Below, piece by piece: positions 1 to 14,654 of a stretch of 64,000 nucleotides of DNA; within the stretch, counting starts at the first letter, position 1; each line of letters starts with the position of its first letter. The translations under genes were made by a program, and so were the position numbers. The notes below the pieces were generated by a model that had not been told where the DNA came from, did no database searches, and worked only from the letters and a program-made list of their open reading frames with translations. This DNA is from Lingula anatina (taxonomy: Eukaryota; Brachiopoda; Lingulata; Lingulida; Lingulidae), in contig NW_019773703.1 of the NCBI RefSeq assembly GCF_001039355.2, positions 186,001-250,000 of the forward strand, written 5' to 3'.

Positions 1-366
1 AGATATGACTTAAAAACAGATTCATCTGTATAAATTATGATTTGCTAAAATTGATTTTTTTTCTCGACAAGAGCCTGCTATAAAAACAACTTATCCACCA
101 GGAGTTGTTTTGGTTTTATGATTTCCTGTATGGCTTCCGCTTGGAAAAAAATGTTTTCATTAATAGGGATAGTGTTTGTGTGTGTGCATCTTGTTGTGCC
201 TCACTGTAGCTCAGTCTTTTAATTATCTTAAAATTGGCTAGAGAGGAGACTGCTACCAACTGAAACCAATGTGCATATACAGACTACTATTATAATAACA
301 GCTGAGATATTTCCAAGACAATTTACTATAATAAATGTTGACAAACTGGTTTGTGTCTCTTTCCCA

Positions 367-413
367 ACACACATACACACATACGTACACACACACACAC
401 ACACACACACACT

Positions 414-455
<42 letters not shown>
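367..455. repeat. Compound (CA)n-(GA)n microsatellite
   Basis: An interrupted CA tract (about 367-411, with CATA and CGTA variants at its start) is followed almost at once by an uninterrupted GA tract (about 415-455). Short reading frames across it on both strands are translation artefacts of the repeat. Confidence 0.95.
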
Positions 456-458
<3 letters not shown>

Positions 459-3400
459 GGAAATAATTAAAACTTGGTTCCGTAACCTGTATCATTTATC
501 AACTGAATTTCATTCAGTCACGTCTTTTAAGCACAATTTTAAGGTTTCTGAGTTTATGTCAAATTGGTTGCGTGTAAATTTACATAAAATCTAGCACTAA
601 CTCTGATGGATTTTCAAGAAATGCCCCTTATGCAAGAAAGATCAGTTTGTACAAGGTGAACTCCCTCTTTATCAAACACTGAGCTTGTTATTTGAGAGCA
701 GTGGAAAAAAAGTGAAGTAAAGCAAAGAACAATTGGTGTTGATATTTGTGCTTGCATCAACAGGAAGGTGTTTGAGAAGTTTAGTGCCCAAAGATAGGAT
801 TGCCGGCTTAACGGAGATCAGAAAACTGACAAATCACAGCCCGAGGCCCATGACTACTGATTTGTTGACTTAATGAAACATTTAGTAGGGATAAGAAACA
901 AACCACCCAGTGCAAAGTTAACGGACATGTAATTAGTTTTATGAAATGCACTGTAATTACTGTTGACTTATAGCTTTTCATTCTTTATTAGTTACATTAC
1001 TCTAATGGATCTCAATTATTTTTTACAAAAGAAGGTGAAGAGAGTAAAGTGAATTTTTGGCAATTTAGAATGGGTCATAATTGAATCTATTATTGTGATT
1101 CATTGAATATTCCATCTTAATATTGAGTCCATTTAAGAGGTCCAATAATTCACTTGTAATGCATGAAAACTATTTTTATTGAGCTCATAAAACTGTTCAC
1201 ACAAAAGCAGCTTAATTAATGTCATCTTATCAAAAACTTGATCTGACCAACTGCATTACTCCCAAAAATTTTTTTAAAGCCAAAAATTAAATCTTGGACA
1301 ATTTTATATTAAAAAGTTATTTCACTCACTTATACTCTCATTGTAGTAAGCAAAGAAAGCGAAATGAGGATCACATAATATCAGCCACCCTTGGCCCTGG
1401 CTATAGATTCTTCTCAACTCCACCTCATTAGGCATGGTAGAGTAGATGATTAACTGAATCAGCTTCTGTCACACTTCCTCTCCTCATCAATAATATTGGA
1501 ATTATGAAGAATTGGTGTCTGTTTACATTTCATTTCAGGGCCCTACAATGTCATGCTCTCTATTAGCCAGTCTATTTAGTCTACTATTTATTTTTGTTCA
1601 GCAAGGTGGAAAAAAAGGACTAGTTGCTCAAATAGGTCAGTCACACCACTTCTGCTTCAACAGATTAACACAACTTAATTTGTGATGATAGCCAATTAGT
1701 GTGACTGTTTAAAAGCGGAAACTGATGTTTAGATTTTTCATTCATAACTTTGCTGCCGTGTCATTGATACCAGCTTTGACCAAACAAAATTGCATTTTGG
1801 TAAGTCACATTTTATTTTCAATTTTACAGCAATTTTAAGATTTCAAACATGATTAGTTAAATATGATTGGTGTATTCCATCTTTACACATGTATATTTTT
1901 GATTTTTTACAAAACAGAGATAACAAGTGGTGTTTGTGAAATCTTTTGCTAATAGATAATTAGAAATAAGAGAGAAAGCCAATGATGAAGAATAGTGAAT
2001 AGTAAAGCCAAAAAACTGTTTGCTCAAGGTTAAAGAAACAACATGAATTGAGGTTGGAGTGTTGGCAAAATGATTTAAAGAGCTGTACAACATGGACTCC
2101 GTGTTTGCAAAAGTCTAGTAAACACCCCAAGGCTTGGGTTGAGGTCCTTATGGTTTGACAACGGAAATGAAATTTTATCTTGAGGATTGGATGGCGAAAG
2201 TTTGCCTTGCAACCAGAACATTAAAAGTTATTCACAGTGAATAAAAGTGTCATGTAGGGGTGGAGGACGTTGGTAGAGGGAGGGGTGGAAGTCATTGATC
2301 TTTTCAACTGATGCTAAAATTTTCTTATAGTGCTCAGGGTGATCAAGCACTGATAGGATTATATCATATGGAAGTGTTCAAAAATTTTTCTGGTCAATAC
2401 TGATCTGTAGAAAATGGAAGTAAATCTTGGTCTTAGCAGGATCTGATGGTTTATGCAGCAGGTGGACGTAAAAATGGGCAAAAATGTAGTCTCTGCTCTG
2501 TCTGGATAACAGAGGGGGGCAGATAAGGGCTGATCCCTGGGTGCACACCTCTCACTCATGACACAGGGACAGGAGAGGGGTCTCTTTTGTAAGTGATGAT
2601 TTAAATGTAGTTTTTATTTGCTGTCTTTCTGTTTGCTGGCTTTTTTTTCCATTTTCCAAGGAAAGAATTTGAAAGACTTTTTTCATTAATTAGTTAGGGT
2701 AAGGATGGACTCCTTCATGTTATATAAACTTATCTTTGATAGATTATTATGCAAAAATAGTTGATCCACTTATTAAAAATAAAGGAGATTCTAGTGTTAA
2801 GGCTTTTAGCTTTAAATAAATTGAGAAAAGAGATTAAGGCTCCACTGTAGCATGAATACAAAATAAGAAAGAAAAGAAAAAAATAATACACCTGATTTAT
2901 TTACATAGATGGCGAACTTAAGGTTCTTCCTCAGCAGAGCATGCAGACATATGCAACAGGCACATGCATGATTTGTTAATCCTGATTATTATAGGTATTA
3001 GTATCAGTTACTCAACGTGCCGCAACTCCAGACATTCACTGGTTAAATATTCATTAAATAAACACTATCTGATATCTAATTCACTTTTCTTGTTATTTTA
3101 CTGGAATACACTTACAAAAATCGAAGTTTCATGAGGCAAAAAATCTTTTTCTCCTTTTTTGGATCACAGAGATGCCGCATAGGTTAAAGATCAGGTGAAA
3201 ATTACTGGTTTTTTACACTTCTCAAAATGAAACCTAATGATGCTTACGCAATTACTCAATAAATAGCAGAAAATAGTCTTGATATCTGAAGGTTAACTAT
3301 GCAGGTGCATGCATATTATCTCCCTATAGTTTTTATTCAGTGCAAAACAAAAGAAATTATTTTGATTATTTATCTGCATTCTTTTGGTTTTTTTTTTTCA

Positions 3401-4625
3401 TCTTGTGTAAAAGTGCCCAGTTTGTTGTGTGCTCTTTGTTTTAGTATTGACCTCTGTTAATTCTCCAGTATTGTAGACTGCACTGGTGTTGATCCAGGTG
3501 AAGGGATCAATGACAGAAGTCAATAGCATCAGGTCAAATAATGGCTCTTAATAGACTTTTCTGTCTTGATGAAAATGAAGAAAATTGAAAGCATCTTGTT
3601 TTAGCTGTAATTCAAAGTTTGAAGTCTATGTTACTTTTCAAAGATGAAAAAGAAGGAGAAGGCAGTTCCGCAATCCATTATCAATAGATGTGGTGAAAAA
3701 ATGGTCAATATAAACAAGGCACTTGAAAATGTGCCAATATCTATTAATCTTTTTTATAATTCACACATAAATCAAAACATTCTTTTGTTAAGACTATACT
3801 AAAGTAGACTGAATAATTTTGTAAAGAAAAGTTCTTGTTAAGATCAATAGAAGTTATAAAAAAACTGAAAAACATTGGGGATCTTTCAATTTGTGTTCAT
3901 GCACTAATGAAAGCATCATAATTCACTTTACTGGCACTTCATTTGTGGGAATTAATTAATTTCAATATTGTTATTACAAAGGAATAGAATAAATGGTTGA
4001 AGAATGAAATCTTTCCTTTTTATCTTTAATGCTTTGCATTTTTTGCATCCCCAAAGCAAAGCAAATCGGTGTACAGTTTTAATTATTGTTATTTAAGTTC
4101 ATGGCTCTTGCTGTCAGACATAAATAGTAGATTACACATCAATGTATTGCCTTCAATTAGATAAGATTTTGTAAGTGATTACTTCTGTGATTTAATCTTG
4201 CATCACCCAATGACGCACATACTTCAGACTTTTAAGCAGTTACTGTTAAAATTAAGAATTCCACCCATCTCTCTGCCTAATATAGAGATCATTGTAATCT
4301 CCTCTGAAATTAATTTATAAGAATTTCTGGACCTATTTGTGTAGAGGGTTTACTATTTGATTCTTAAGTCCAAATTTTTTTATCAATTCAACAGAGAAAA
4401 AAAAAAAAATAGATATTCAGACAATTTGGACACCTTATTGTACCTCATTAAAAGAGGGCTCATAAAGCAAGGGGAGAAGGTAATCCAGTCTTACATGGTT
4501 GTGAATTATGTCATAGTTGGCAATACATACCCTTGACTGTTCTTTATTGATTTTTTGTGTTTAATGAACCTAAGTTGTACTTGATCAGAAAGATTATATA
4601 CATAGATATTATGTAAGGGTGACTT

Positions 4626-4629
<4 letters not shown>

Positions 4630-4657
<28 letters not shown>
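4630..4657. repeat. (TA)14 microsatellite
   Basis: An uninterrupted alternating TA run between AT-rich flanks. No other function is visible. Confidence 0.95.
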
Positions 4658-4661
<4 letters not shown>

Positions 4662-6053
4662 ATTCTACAGGTTTGGCCATAATTTTGTGATGCAAATATG
4701 TATGTTACTGAAAACCATTAGTAATATATTCTAATAAAAAAAAGCCCTTTTTCTTTTACATATTAGTTCAATTTTGGATAAACATGTAGCCAATAAAACA
4801 GAATAATTATTGGTTGAAAATATCTTGTTATAACTTGGGTGCAACATTTCATTCAAGTGGAGGACCCCTGGGTATCTCGGGTCAAAGTAGACTAAAGTTT
4901 AGTCTAAAAGCTTGGACCAAGTTTCAGTCTAAAGTCATGAGCTCTAGTGACTTGACTCTCCCAAGAATTTCTCTTCTATCACATATGGCGACAGAACATC
5001 TGCTGGGACAGCTTGAAAATAATGGAAAAAACCTTTCTTTTTACAAAGTTAAATCTGCAGATATTTTTGATAAGAAGTAAAAAAATAAAGTTTTATAAAT
5101 ATAAAACTGTTGAATTTAATCACTTTATGCATTTATAGAGATAGCCATTCCTCTTCCATGTTTATGCTTTTCTCATTACTGTTTGTCCAATCTACTTAAT
5201 TTTTTATGGATTTTGTACTTTGAATAAACAAATATTTTTATAATCAGTGATCTTTTACAATTTGTATTTTATAATGGAGTGAAAGGTTATGCAAGTTGTC
5301 TGGACCCTGATCAATGGAAAAGTTGTAAAGTAATGCTAAAAGCATTTACGTGATAATTACTGTTCAATTACTGCAATTTGTAAATAGGCACAAATATTTA
5401 CCTGTGAAATCAATATATAAATTCATTTTGCCCATTTAATTAACTTTTCCTCACGTCGTTCACCTTTTCCTTACCTGTTGCAATTGTGTAAAGACCTCAG
5501 AGTGCAACACTATGAAAATTAAAAATTGATACCAATTAGAATTGGGTACATAATCAAATGACTTAACTTAGAGATCAATATGTCCAGTGCAGTGAAAGGT
5601 TCCAGTTATTTTTTCCTTTATGCAAAGTTGTCTTGCGTCAAGGGCTGCGTGTATTGGTCGTAATGACTCAACAGGTTGTTACCCAATGAAATTAATTCTC
5701 TTCCACCTCACTCTCTAGTTAATTATATAATTTTGACCAATACGCTTTTGTCTGACTAACCACCAATGGCAGTCCAGACTTTAAGTATCGGACTTGGTTG
5801 TGAACTTGTCACTTTAGATGTACGTGGCTTGGCGTGCAGTCAGAGCTTAGGGGAAACTACAGTAGCTGGAAAGGACTGTTTATTTTCAAACATTTAAGAA
5901 CAAGACAGTTTTTTTAAACATTACAACAAGATAGCTTAAGAGGTAGGTGTTAAAAAGCCTTTGAATGAAGGAAAGGAAGGTTGGAATTTTTCTTAGTGTA
6001 GCCCTGTGGATGTTTATGAAACTGTATGGTTTGCAATATATTTACTTTTTTCA

Positions 6054-6280
6054 TTAGCAAAGCTGCATTGGCATTACTTGGAAAGTTTTCAATGGAACAG
6101 TGATTTCAAAGAGTAGATATATAAAATATATGCAGAAAAGCACAAAGGTTGAAAAAATTGAAGTCTTTTAGCAAAGCTGTGTTGACATTAGTTGGAAAGT
6201 TGTCAATGGAACAGTGATTAGGAAGTGAATACATGAAATATTTTGCAGAAAAGCACAAGGATAAAAAAGATTGAAACAGT
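6054..6280 (+). repeat. Two-copy diverged tandem duplication, period 115
   Basis: The segment starting TAGCAAAGCT at 6054 recurs at 6169. Both copies share TTGGAAAGTT, TCAATGGAACAGTGATT and TGCAGAAAAGCACAA in the same order, with substitutions between them. The divergence points to an old duplication. It lies about 200 bases 5' of a UROS exon, in presumed intron. Confidence 0.85.
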
Positions 6281-6477
6281 TTTTTATTGCAGAATTTTAT
6301 AGATAAATACTGCAAAATATTTTTTCTTAGCAGCAACTGCAGTTTTTACATACATTTTTCTTTTTTTACAGAGGTTACTTTTTAGTTATGGACATTTCAT
6401 TTAAGGTCTTTTTAAATAATTTTTATATTTTGAAAGATTCTGTCAAAATTTTAATCCAAATTGTTTTACTTTACCAG

Positions 6478-6563
6478 GTATAAACCTGAACAGTATTACT
6501 GTCTACAATACAATAGCAGATCCTAATATACAGGAGACTTTACTTCAGTATATACAGGAACAG
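6478..6563 (+). CDS. UROS: UROS internal exon A
   Basis: Acceptor TTACCAG lies before 6478 and donor GTGAGT begins at 6564. The exon supplies two bases of a split Gly codon and 28 full codons starting INLNSITVYNT and ending YIQEQ. The Tyr in TVYNT corresponds to the conserved Tyr of human SITVYQT. The exon ends in phase 0. Confidence 0.93.
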
Positions 6564-9500
6564 GTGAGTGGCTGATTTTATGCTTATTTCAAGTAATATA
6601 AAAAAACAACACTTTAAGTTAAGGATTTGAGTAATTATCTGTGATATTGAACACGATAATTGAAATGATTTTTGTGTAAGAAGTAAAATATTTGCTAGAT
6701 GTGATTGCAGTGTTCACTTTGCTTGATAACATATGAACTGTAAGGCATGGCCTAAATTTGGAGATCTAAACTGAAATTATTTAAACATGAAATTTACTGT
6801 TTAAGTCATAACATAAATTTAACACAAATTATTAAAAAGCACAAATAAATTTAAGAAAAAAAGAGAAAAAAATTGTAGCAGCACCAAGTAGAGAGGGTGA
6901 ACTATTGATTGCCCCATGCTTTGTTTTTCTGCCTGATTTCCTGGCAGCATGGCCCAACACTACATCAATACAAAACGTGCAAAATGTCACATTTCTCTAC
7001 TCTGCAGACCGTACTAGAGCTTGCTTGACTGATTTGATAAAATAATCTGAAAAACTTTGAATAAAACCTCCACAAAGCCTCTGTTTTGAGGGGGAGGTAT
7101 AACTACAAAGTTATTTTTGCTTTTCTGTGAAGTGTAAACTGGGGAAAATGTTTTAAAGAGTGCATGGTTGATTTTGTTGAGATTTAGTTTGTGACATTCT
7201 GTGGTGCTCTGAAGAAGCTGCCTGGTTAACATGGGGACGCACATGCAAAGTCCTATGGAATGTTGAAGCAAGCAGAATGCTGGTCAAAAAGTTCACGAAA
7301 GATCAAAGAGTGCATCTCTTTTAAATCACCCCTAGGTTAAGAAAATATGTGCTTAATTTGAGCCTTCTCTTTCCCCCCTCCCCTATTATTATCATCATGG
7401 ATGTCACCACCATAATTGAAAAAAAAAATCAGTTTGTATTGCTGTGCGGTATTCAGGTCAAAGTATATCAACATCCTAAATATCTTCTGTCTGTACTTAA
7501 CTTCCACCATACTAAGACACATGTGCCACTGTACCCAGTTTCTATACTGATAAAATAAAAGCCTCAAGGCTGAAACTATAATGAAATGTTCAATTCTGAA
7601 TGGGTGAAATTTGCTAAGTAAACTTATGAACAGTAAAACAGATTCCATGGTCATGTCTTGGCTGAGAGATTACCATACAATCACAATACACAGGGTCAGT
7701 TGGGCACCGGAAGCCTTATGCCCGATCAACTCCATGGAGTTATTTTTACATCGTGTATGGAAGATCAATGATTAGAAAAAACACTGAAGATTTTTGAAGA
7801 ATGAACTAGGTGTAACAGGAAATGGTATTAGGTTGAATTTTTTCCTCATGACTTTGCTTTTTAAAACAAAACAGAGCGCCTGTAATGGAAATACAATCCA
7901 TCTAGTCAGGAAGTTTTGTCAAAAAAAAAAAAAAAAAAAAATTGTTGAAAATATTATTTTGGGATGTAGCAGTTATTTACAAATAATTTTTCTTAGTGAC
8001 ACATGATTTTCATGTTGTATGTTTTTACTTTTGTGAGGTACATACATTAGGATATATTTATTTGCTTATTTTTTATCACATTCACAAAAATAAGAAAATA
8101 TAGATTTTCTCATAGGGATCATAGCTTTAGCATACCCCCCTTGGTGTTAGAATATTTTCTGACTTACTGACTCTCTATTGATCCTGCAGTCCCTCTCTCT
8201 GTACTACGGCATAGTTTGTGAGAATACCAACAGCTCCATGCATTCTCTGTGAATGAACAGTGGGGGAGGAAGCTGACTGAGATGTCAGACAGTGTCACTG
8301 TGCTCCACCCCATTCCTTGGTACTGTAAAGTGAAAATCCACTATCTTAAACCTCTGTAAGTCACTATTGATTTCCTCGAGACCTCTCTTTGACACTAAAA
8401 TATATAAGGTTAATTAGTATATAGCTGAAACGGTGAAATTCTTCCAGCTTTTTTACCGACCCACCTCCTGCTATGAAGCGCTGTGTTTGAACTGTTTCTG
8501 CTTGGTTTTGCATGGATGATAGTTAGACAACGTGTATTGGAGACAGAGGCTATACTATTGATTGCTTTTCAATAATTATGATTGCACATCTTTTCCAAAA
8601 TTACAACCATGCCAATTGCAATTTGAAATAAATGATTGAATATGCATAAAAATCTACACAATTGAGATGCTCCTTTAGTCATCATTTCCATGTCTTTATT
8701 TACAAGGGACAGAATAAAACTCAGCAGTATTAAATGATAAACAAGTCAAGATTTTAAAATTGCTTAAAACAAAGAAATAATTCCTTTATTGATTCTTCCT
8801 TTTGTGATGCAATATCTATATGTAACAGTGGTTTTAACACCTGGTCAGCGAGGGGTGTGAAATGTGTGACCTAATGGACAGACCCACACTGGACAGACCT
8901 GCAGCAAAGGGCCAGTTGGTCAGTTTACCCCCACTTGCCTGGGGAAACCTATAAAGTAAAAAGCAATAAAAGTAAAGAATCAGATTTAACGGAAGCCATA
9001 GGCCCTGAAAGCAGCAGATGGAGTGAGGGACATACGTGAGCGGTCTTACATGATGGTTGTCTGCTCAGATGTGTATTTATGATACCAGTTGTTTTTTTTT
9101 TCTGCAACATTTGTATTAGAAATTTATTTCTAAAGAAATATTTTTAAATATTCACCGATTTTTTCTTATGAATGAAATGGATCACGCATCTTCATTTTCA
9201 TGCAGAGTACATACAAATCAGTTATTGTAGAAAGTTTATTTTACAGGGTGAGCCAGGATTTCTAGTGTTTTACAGTCCTTCAGGAGTGCAGTTTGTGGAT
9301 CCAGTTTTGAAGGATATCAATTTTGATTCCAGTACAACAAAAGTGAGTTGATTTTTATTGATCTCTGTTTGTAAACATTGTTATAGAAGTGCAAAATGTT
9401 GTTAACTTTGAATTTTAGTTTCATTTTACACTACTGCTTCTCCCAGAGTCAAACATTTTTTAGTAAATATTTTTTCTTATCACATTGTAGAAGTGATATT

Positions 9501-12500
9501 CCTGTTTGATATATACCTATTCTGTAACTATTTCTTTGCTATTCATTTCATGTGTTGTCACTAGATGGCAGCAGCAGTGCTGTTGGCAGCTAGAGCATCT
9601 TTTTTATGCGCCAATTTTCAAAGTTTACAAACTCTCAAACTCTGACAGAAAGGACAACAAGAATCTATTCAGTATATTTAAGGTGGCTGGGATGTATTAG
9701 GCAGACCTCTGTTCTTCATGAAACGTGTCTGCCAGAAAGAGATGTAAATCATAAAAAGAACAAATTGGCTCAATTGATTGTTCTTGAGGAGTTAGAGTAC
9801 AGACAAAAAGCGAGCTGTCAATTCATGAGTGAACTATTAAGATTACATGAGTATGGTGGTGTGCAGGGATTGACTCATGGCCACTAAAAGTGAGATGGCA
9901 CAGATTATCAGTAATTGTTCTGCACGATTTACACCAATTTGGTCCAGTGCCTCCAGCTTGTGCTCTTTAACAGGGCAGCAGGAGTACCTGCAGAGAAAAT
10001 GGATCACAAAGCCATGCTCCTTGACAAAGAAAAACCTTTTTTCATTTAAACCATACCTATCGCAATGTGAAGCAGCTCTAAATAGCTGCTGAAAACAAAA
10101 CCAATTAAATTTTCCAATCACAGGTTCACTAGGGTTTCTGGTAGCAGGTTTATTTTAGGACTTAAGTGGGAATCGAAATGTAAAAATGGCATCACATTTT
10201 TTGCTGCTTTCCTAATTCAAGGTCTATGTTTCAAGTTGGTCAATTGGGCAGGGCAATGGAGAAATGAATAATCCAAACTGAGTCATTTTTTTCACCTGCT
10301 AAGTGCAATACAAGCAAAGCAAGTTTTTCTGGTCTCTGTTGACTTGTGCCACTTTACACGACAAGAAACATAATCTCAGACACCTACCAGGGTAACTTGA
10401 TTGGTAAAGAAAGCAGCTAGCGCAACAGGTAGGGACAGGTCTCCATGTTTACAGAGTGTGCTGCAACTTTTTCCATAGGTGGATACGTAAACAGTGATGA
10501 GAATATGTGAATTTGAAGAGTTGTTGGTTCTAAATTGAATGGTCATTGTCTAACAACATGATAACTTAGTTACCACAGAGAATGAGAGTGAATGAGCAAG
10601 AGTTTAGATATGTGTATGACCTCTATAAAATGGTTCCAGTTCTGGACAAACTTGCAGCAAAGAGGCCAAATAACCATTTAAGTAACACACTTTTTTAATA
10701 ATTGTTAAGAATTGAACGATTGTATTTGTTATCTTAAAACAATAAACAATCACTTTTTTCTGCAATTAAGCTAAGTGATCAGTATTCACCTACTTATGTG
10801 TTTGGTAAATCCACAAAGTGAGAACTGTCGGCTCTCTGCCTTGTTTTGTTTCCGTGACCTCCAGAGAAGACCTTCTGATTGGTGCCAGAGCTGCGGCACA
10901 TGGTCCCCCTGCTCTGTACTCAGGCAGTCCCATAGCGGAGTGTTACGGTGCCCTATCATAACATCCTGCTAGCTAAAATTATAACAAACTTGCCAGTAGG
11001 CTCCAGAACTATTTTTGCATCTTCCAAATTTTTTTTCCACTTGGTTGTGTAATATAGTTAGTAACAGAGAAGAATGATTACAATTTGAGCTTTGTTGCAT
11101 GTCATGCTGGAGGGGTAGAATACATTAGTTGACTTTTTTCTTGAAGTTATTTCAATTTCTGAAACTATTTTTGAATTTGTCAGAGTGTGCAGGAATGAGT
11201 TGGTTGTGATACGTGGAATTAGTGCTTCTCACCTTTTTAACATTCTCCAAATTTTTCACACATCTTGTCACAGAATCTAAATCTGAATTGTTTATTTTAT
11301 ATATTATTTTCTCAAATCTGCTGGCATTTATTCTGTTGTCTAAAGCTGAAGAACATTTAAAGCACATTATAGTACTACATATAGTTTTACCGAAAGCGGC
11401 ATTAGTTGTATCAAATATTCACCTATTTACACATGTTGACACTCATTTATTGAAATAGTAACAGGGCTAAGTGGCTTTAACCTTTCAATTAACAAGATAT
11501 CACACTCCCCTTGGAGGCAGTCTTGTTTTATTTTTAAAAGCCGACCTCTTCTTCAAGAGCATGCCCATGTTAAATTTTTGGTGAAATTCCTGCAGAGTGT
11601 GTGGCAAGGTCTTTTGTGTTCTGGCACAGGGTTATGAAGGTGCTTTCTTAGGAAAAAATTTGAAATTAAGATTTTGAGACTTAATTAATTTAGAGATCTG
11701 CAAAAGGAAAATAAAGAAATGAAGATGAATTTCCAGCTAGTTTTCTCCACCTGCTCTCCAGACTGTGCCAGTCACATTGGGAGTCTTATAAACCAGTCAA
11801 CTGCAGACATTTTAGATTTATCTTCGTCAGTTTTTCTGTAACCCATTACACATTCTTACAAGCTATGTTTTTGTAAAAATTGCCGTTTACATTGTTTTCT
11901 GCTTGTTGTTTGGCCAAACAGTGTGGCCCACACATACTCCAGCCCTGGAAACCCATGTGTCAGAGGAACAGCTGCCCACATCTTTTGTCACTTCCAGTGG
12001 TCTTTAAGACACTTTACTGATAGTTTTTTCCCACAATGGGATTCAAAACAATGAGGAATTCCACTTTTTTCCTTTTAATTTTTTCATGTTTTGTTTTTAA
12101 GGACAGAAGGGTAGAATGTGTCTTTGTCTCAATGTTTTTTTTTTATGGTGTGTGTGTGTTTGTATTTGTCATTTTTTTATCCTGGTATTTATGAGATGGC
12201 ATCTGTACTAGTTATGCATTGCCCTTATAAATCTATCAATTTGTTAATGTCGATAGTTATTTTTGTTTAAATTTTTTTTAACAATTGAAGCTTACTGTTG
12301 AATGTTTATTTGTATTTTATTGTTAAATATTGACAATATTTATTGTTAATATTCAAAGATATTTGTATCTTGATAATTTTATGTTCCCCAAAAAATTAAA
12401 CACTTTTCCAGCACATGTAGATGAATGCATAAATTTATTTTTATATCTACATAAATATAGATATTTATATCCCAAGAAATAGTAGTAAATGCTTTCTAAC

Positions 12501-14125
12501 TATCCAGAAGAATGTGAGAATTGTCTTGTCTGTCAGTGGCCTGTCACTCTCGTATGTCTGCAGCCTACCTGGCTCCCAGGCCCAGTAATGTGAAGGTAAA
12601 GGACTAACAAGCCCACCTGTACCAGTCTGTTACCAGTTGTTTACATGAAACCATTCCTCTTGTTGTGCTCACCACTACCTTATGGGGTCAGCTTGAAAGC
12701 TTTGTAGCAAGAACCAAGTCAGATTTCAAAGTGGTTTTGACCTGGCTAGAATGCTTGTACAACATGGAATACATGCGTTTGATGAGCTAGACTTCAGTTT
12801 AGTTAGATGTGAAAGAGTCTCAACACTTGGTGTCTTGTTATTGCTTCCAGCGCTTTTTCTCAGGACAAGTTTGAGAAGGCTAGAATGGAAAGATCAATGG
12901 TGGAACAAAATGTGATATACCAATTCTGTTTAAGGGCTTTGATGAATGTAAGGAGGATTTATTGTATATATGTGGGAAACTGTTTGATATTGCAAATACA
13001 GTGAATTGTTTTTTTTTTTTTTTTTTTTTTTTTCACAAAAAAATACAAATGCATTCATGTTACATGCCCTCTTTTTACTTACTAGAAGACCATTGCCTTA
13101 GGGATATCCATGATATCTTTATCTACATGTCATCACTGAAGGTTAACTATGCACTTGTAGCCCCCCGCCTCCAATTTCTGTACCTTCTGGCTCCATGAAA
13201 CATCTAACAGTCAAATAGTCGGCATGTCAGAAAATTTCTGGCACTTTCCATGGGCGTGGGACTCCTCCAACTCACACTCCACTTACATGCATACTTTTCT
13301 TCTGTAACTTATAAGTATAGAATCTTAGTTTAAAAGATGGCCAAATGTTAAATAATAACCAATGATATATATAGAAGATGAAATATAAAAAATGTGAGCT
13401 TATTTTCTAAGATTTCACATTCATGCAACATATACTCCCATAAAATCTTTGCCTTGCCATATGTTCTGCCTGCTTTTTGGGACTTACTTCAATAGATTTA
13501 TAAAAAAAAAACAGGAATAAAGAAAAGTAAATAAGCAACCAAACTGTGCATTCATCCCAACAAATTCCTAACAAAATGCATTTTTTACACGCCAAGTGCA
13601 CAGTAGGTGCCATGTCACGATGATGTCATAATTGAAAGAAATCAATAAGTTGACGTCACCAAATTCAATATATCAATAGGACGGGATGATTGATAGCTGG
13701 TCTGATTGGTCCCCTGTACCAGGGCGTGTGTGGCACAGCTCTCCCCACATCAAAGGTTAGGGGAGACCCAGTACACTTTCATCCACCAGCCACAGTTGCA
13801 CCCATCCTTCAAATGCAACAAAATTTATTTCTTTAATTATTCCAGTTGGAAAAGTGTGTGTCACATCAGTGTAGGTTTCTCACAGGGGGGAACTTCTGTC
13901 TGCATGGTCGTTCATGGGAATAGGATTGATTTTATAGTTTTTTTTTTCTTCTTTTTTTCTTTGCTTGCTTGCTTGCTTACTTGTTTACTGAAATGAAAAA
14001 AAGTAGTAAAGTCATTTTATTTAGTAGTAGACTAAATCATTGAATCAGATTGAATCAGGTTTTGGATTTTACATGAAAATGTTTCTTTTTCCCTGTAATG
14101 GCACTGGTAATTTGCACGCACGTAT

Positions 14126-14167
<42 letters not shown>

Positions 14168-14622
14168 ACAGACACAGGCACACTCAGTTATCTGCCGGAC
14201 CTACATTTATGAATGAGTTTAGAGAAACCTCATAACTGTGTGAACTAACACTGAACCTGTGAGGTTGTGTCGACATCAATTTTCTACTCTGAGATTTTGT
14301 CAGCCTGAAGTGTTATGCATTTATGATCCCTGATAGGCAAAAAATCTCAGCCAGAGATAAAGTTTCAGTGTGACGAGGCTGGTTGCAGCACTTCCTGATG
14401 CCATTTTTTGGACAAAATCTTCAGNNNNNNNNNNNNNNNNNNNNNNNNNNNNNNNNNNNNNNNNNNNNNNNNNNNNNNNNNNNNNNNNNNNNNNNNNNNN
14501 NNNNNNNNNNNNNNNNNNNNNNNNNNNNNNNNNNNNNNNNNNNNNNNNNNNNNNNNNNNNNNNNNNNNNNNNNNNNNNNNNNNNNNNNNNNNNNNNNNNN
14601 NNNNNNNNNNNNNNNNNNNNNN

Positions 14623-14654
<32 letters not shown>

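Larger units (their letters stand above)
1..6477 (+). other. Sequence upstream of first visible UROS exon; no exon recognised
   Basis: I looked for the missing first half of UROS here and found no segment resembling it between plausible splice sites. The sequence is AT-rich and very poor in CpG, like the UROS introns that follow, so it is probably intron of the same gene. It holds a CA/GA microsatellite, a TA microsatellite and a two-copy 115-base duplication, listed separately. The 88-codon reading frame at 4814-5080 resembles nothing I know. That this is intron is inference. Confidence 0.5.

Noticed and set aside
9606-9887. 93-codon frame starting in the CTCF-like region of the UROS intron
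   Set aside because: Reads somewhat like protein but overlaps another frame, has no splice context and no family I recognise.
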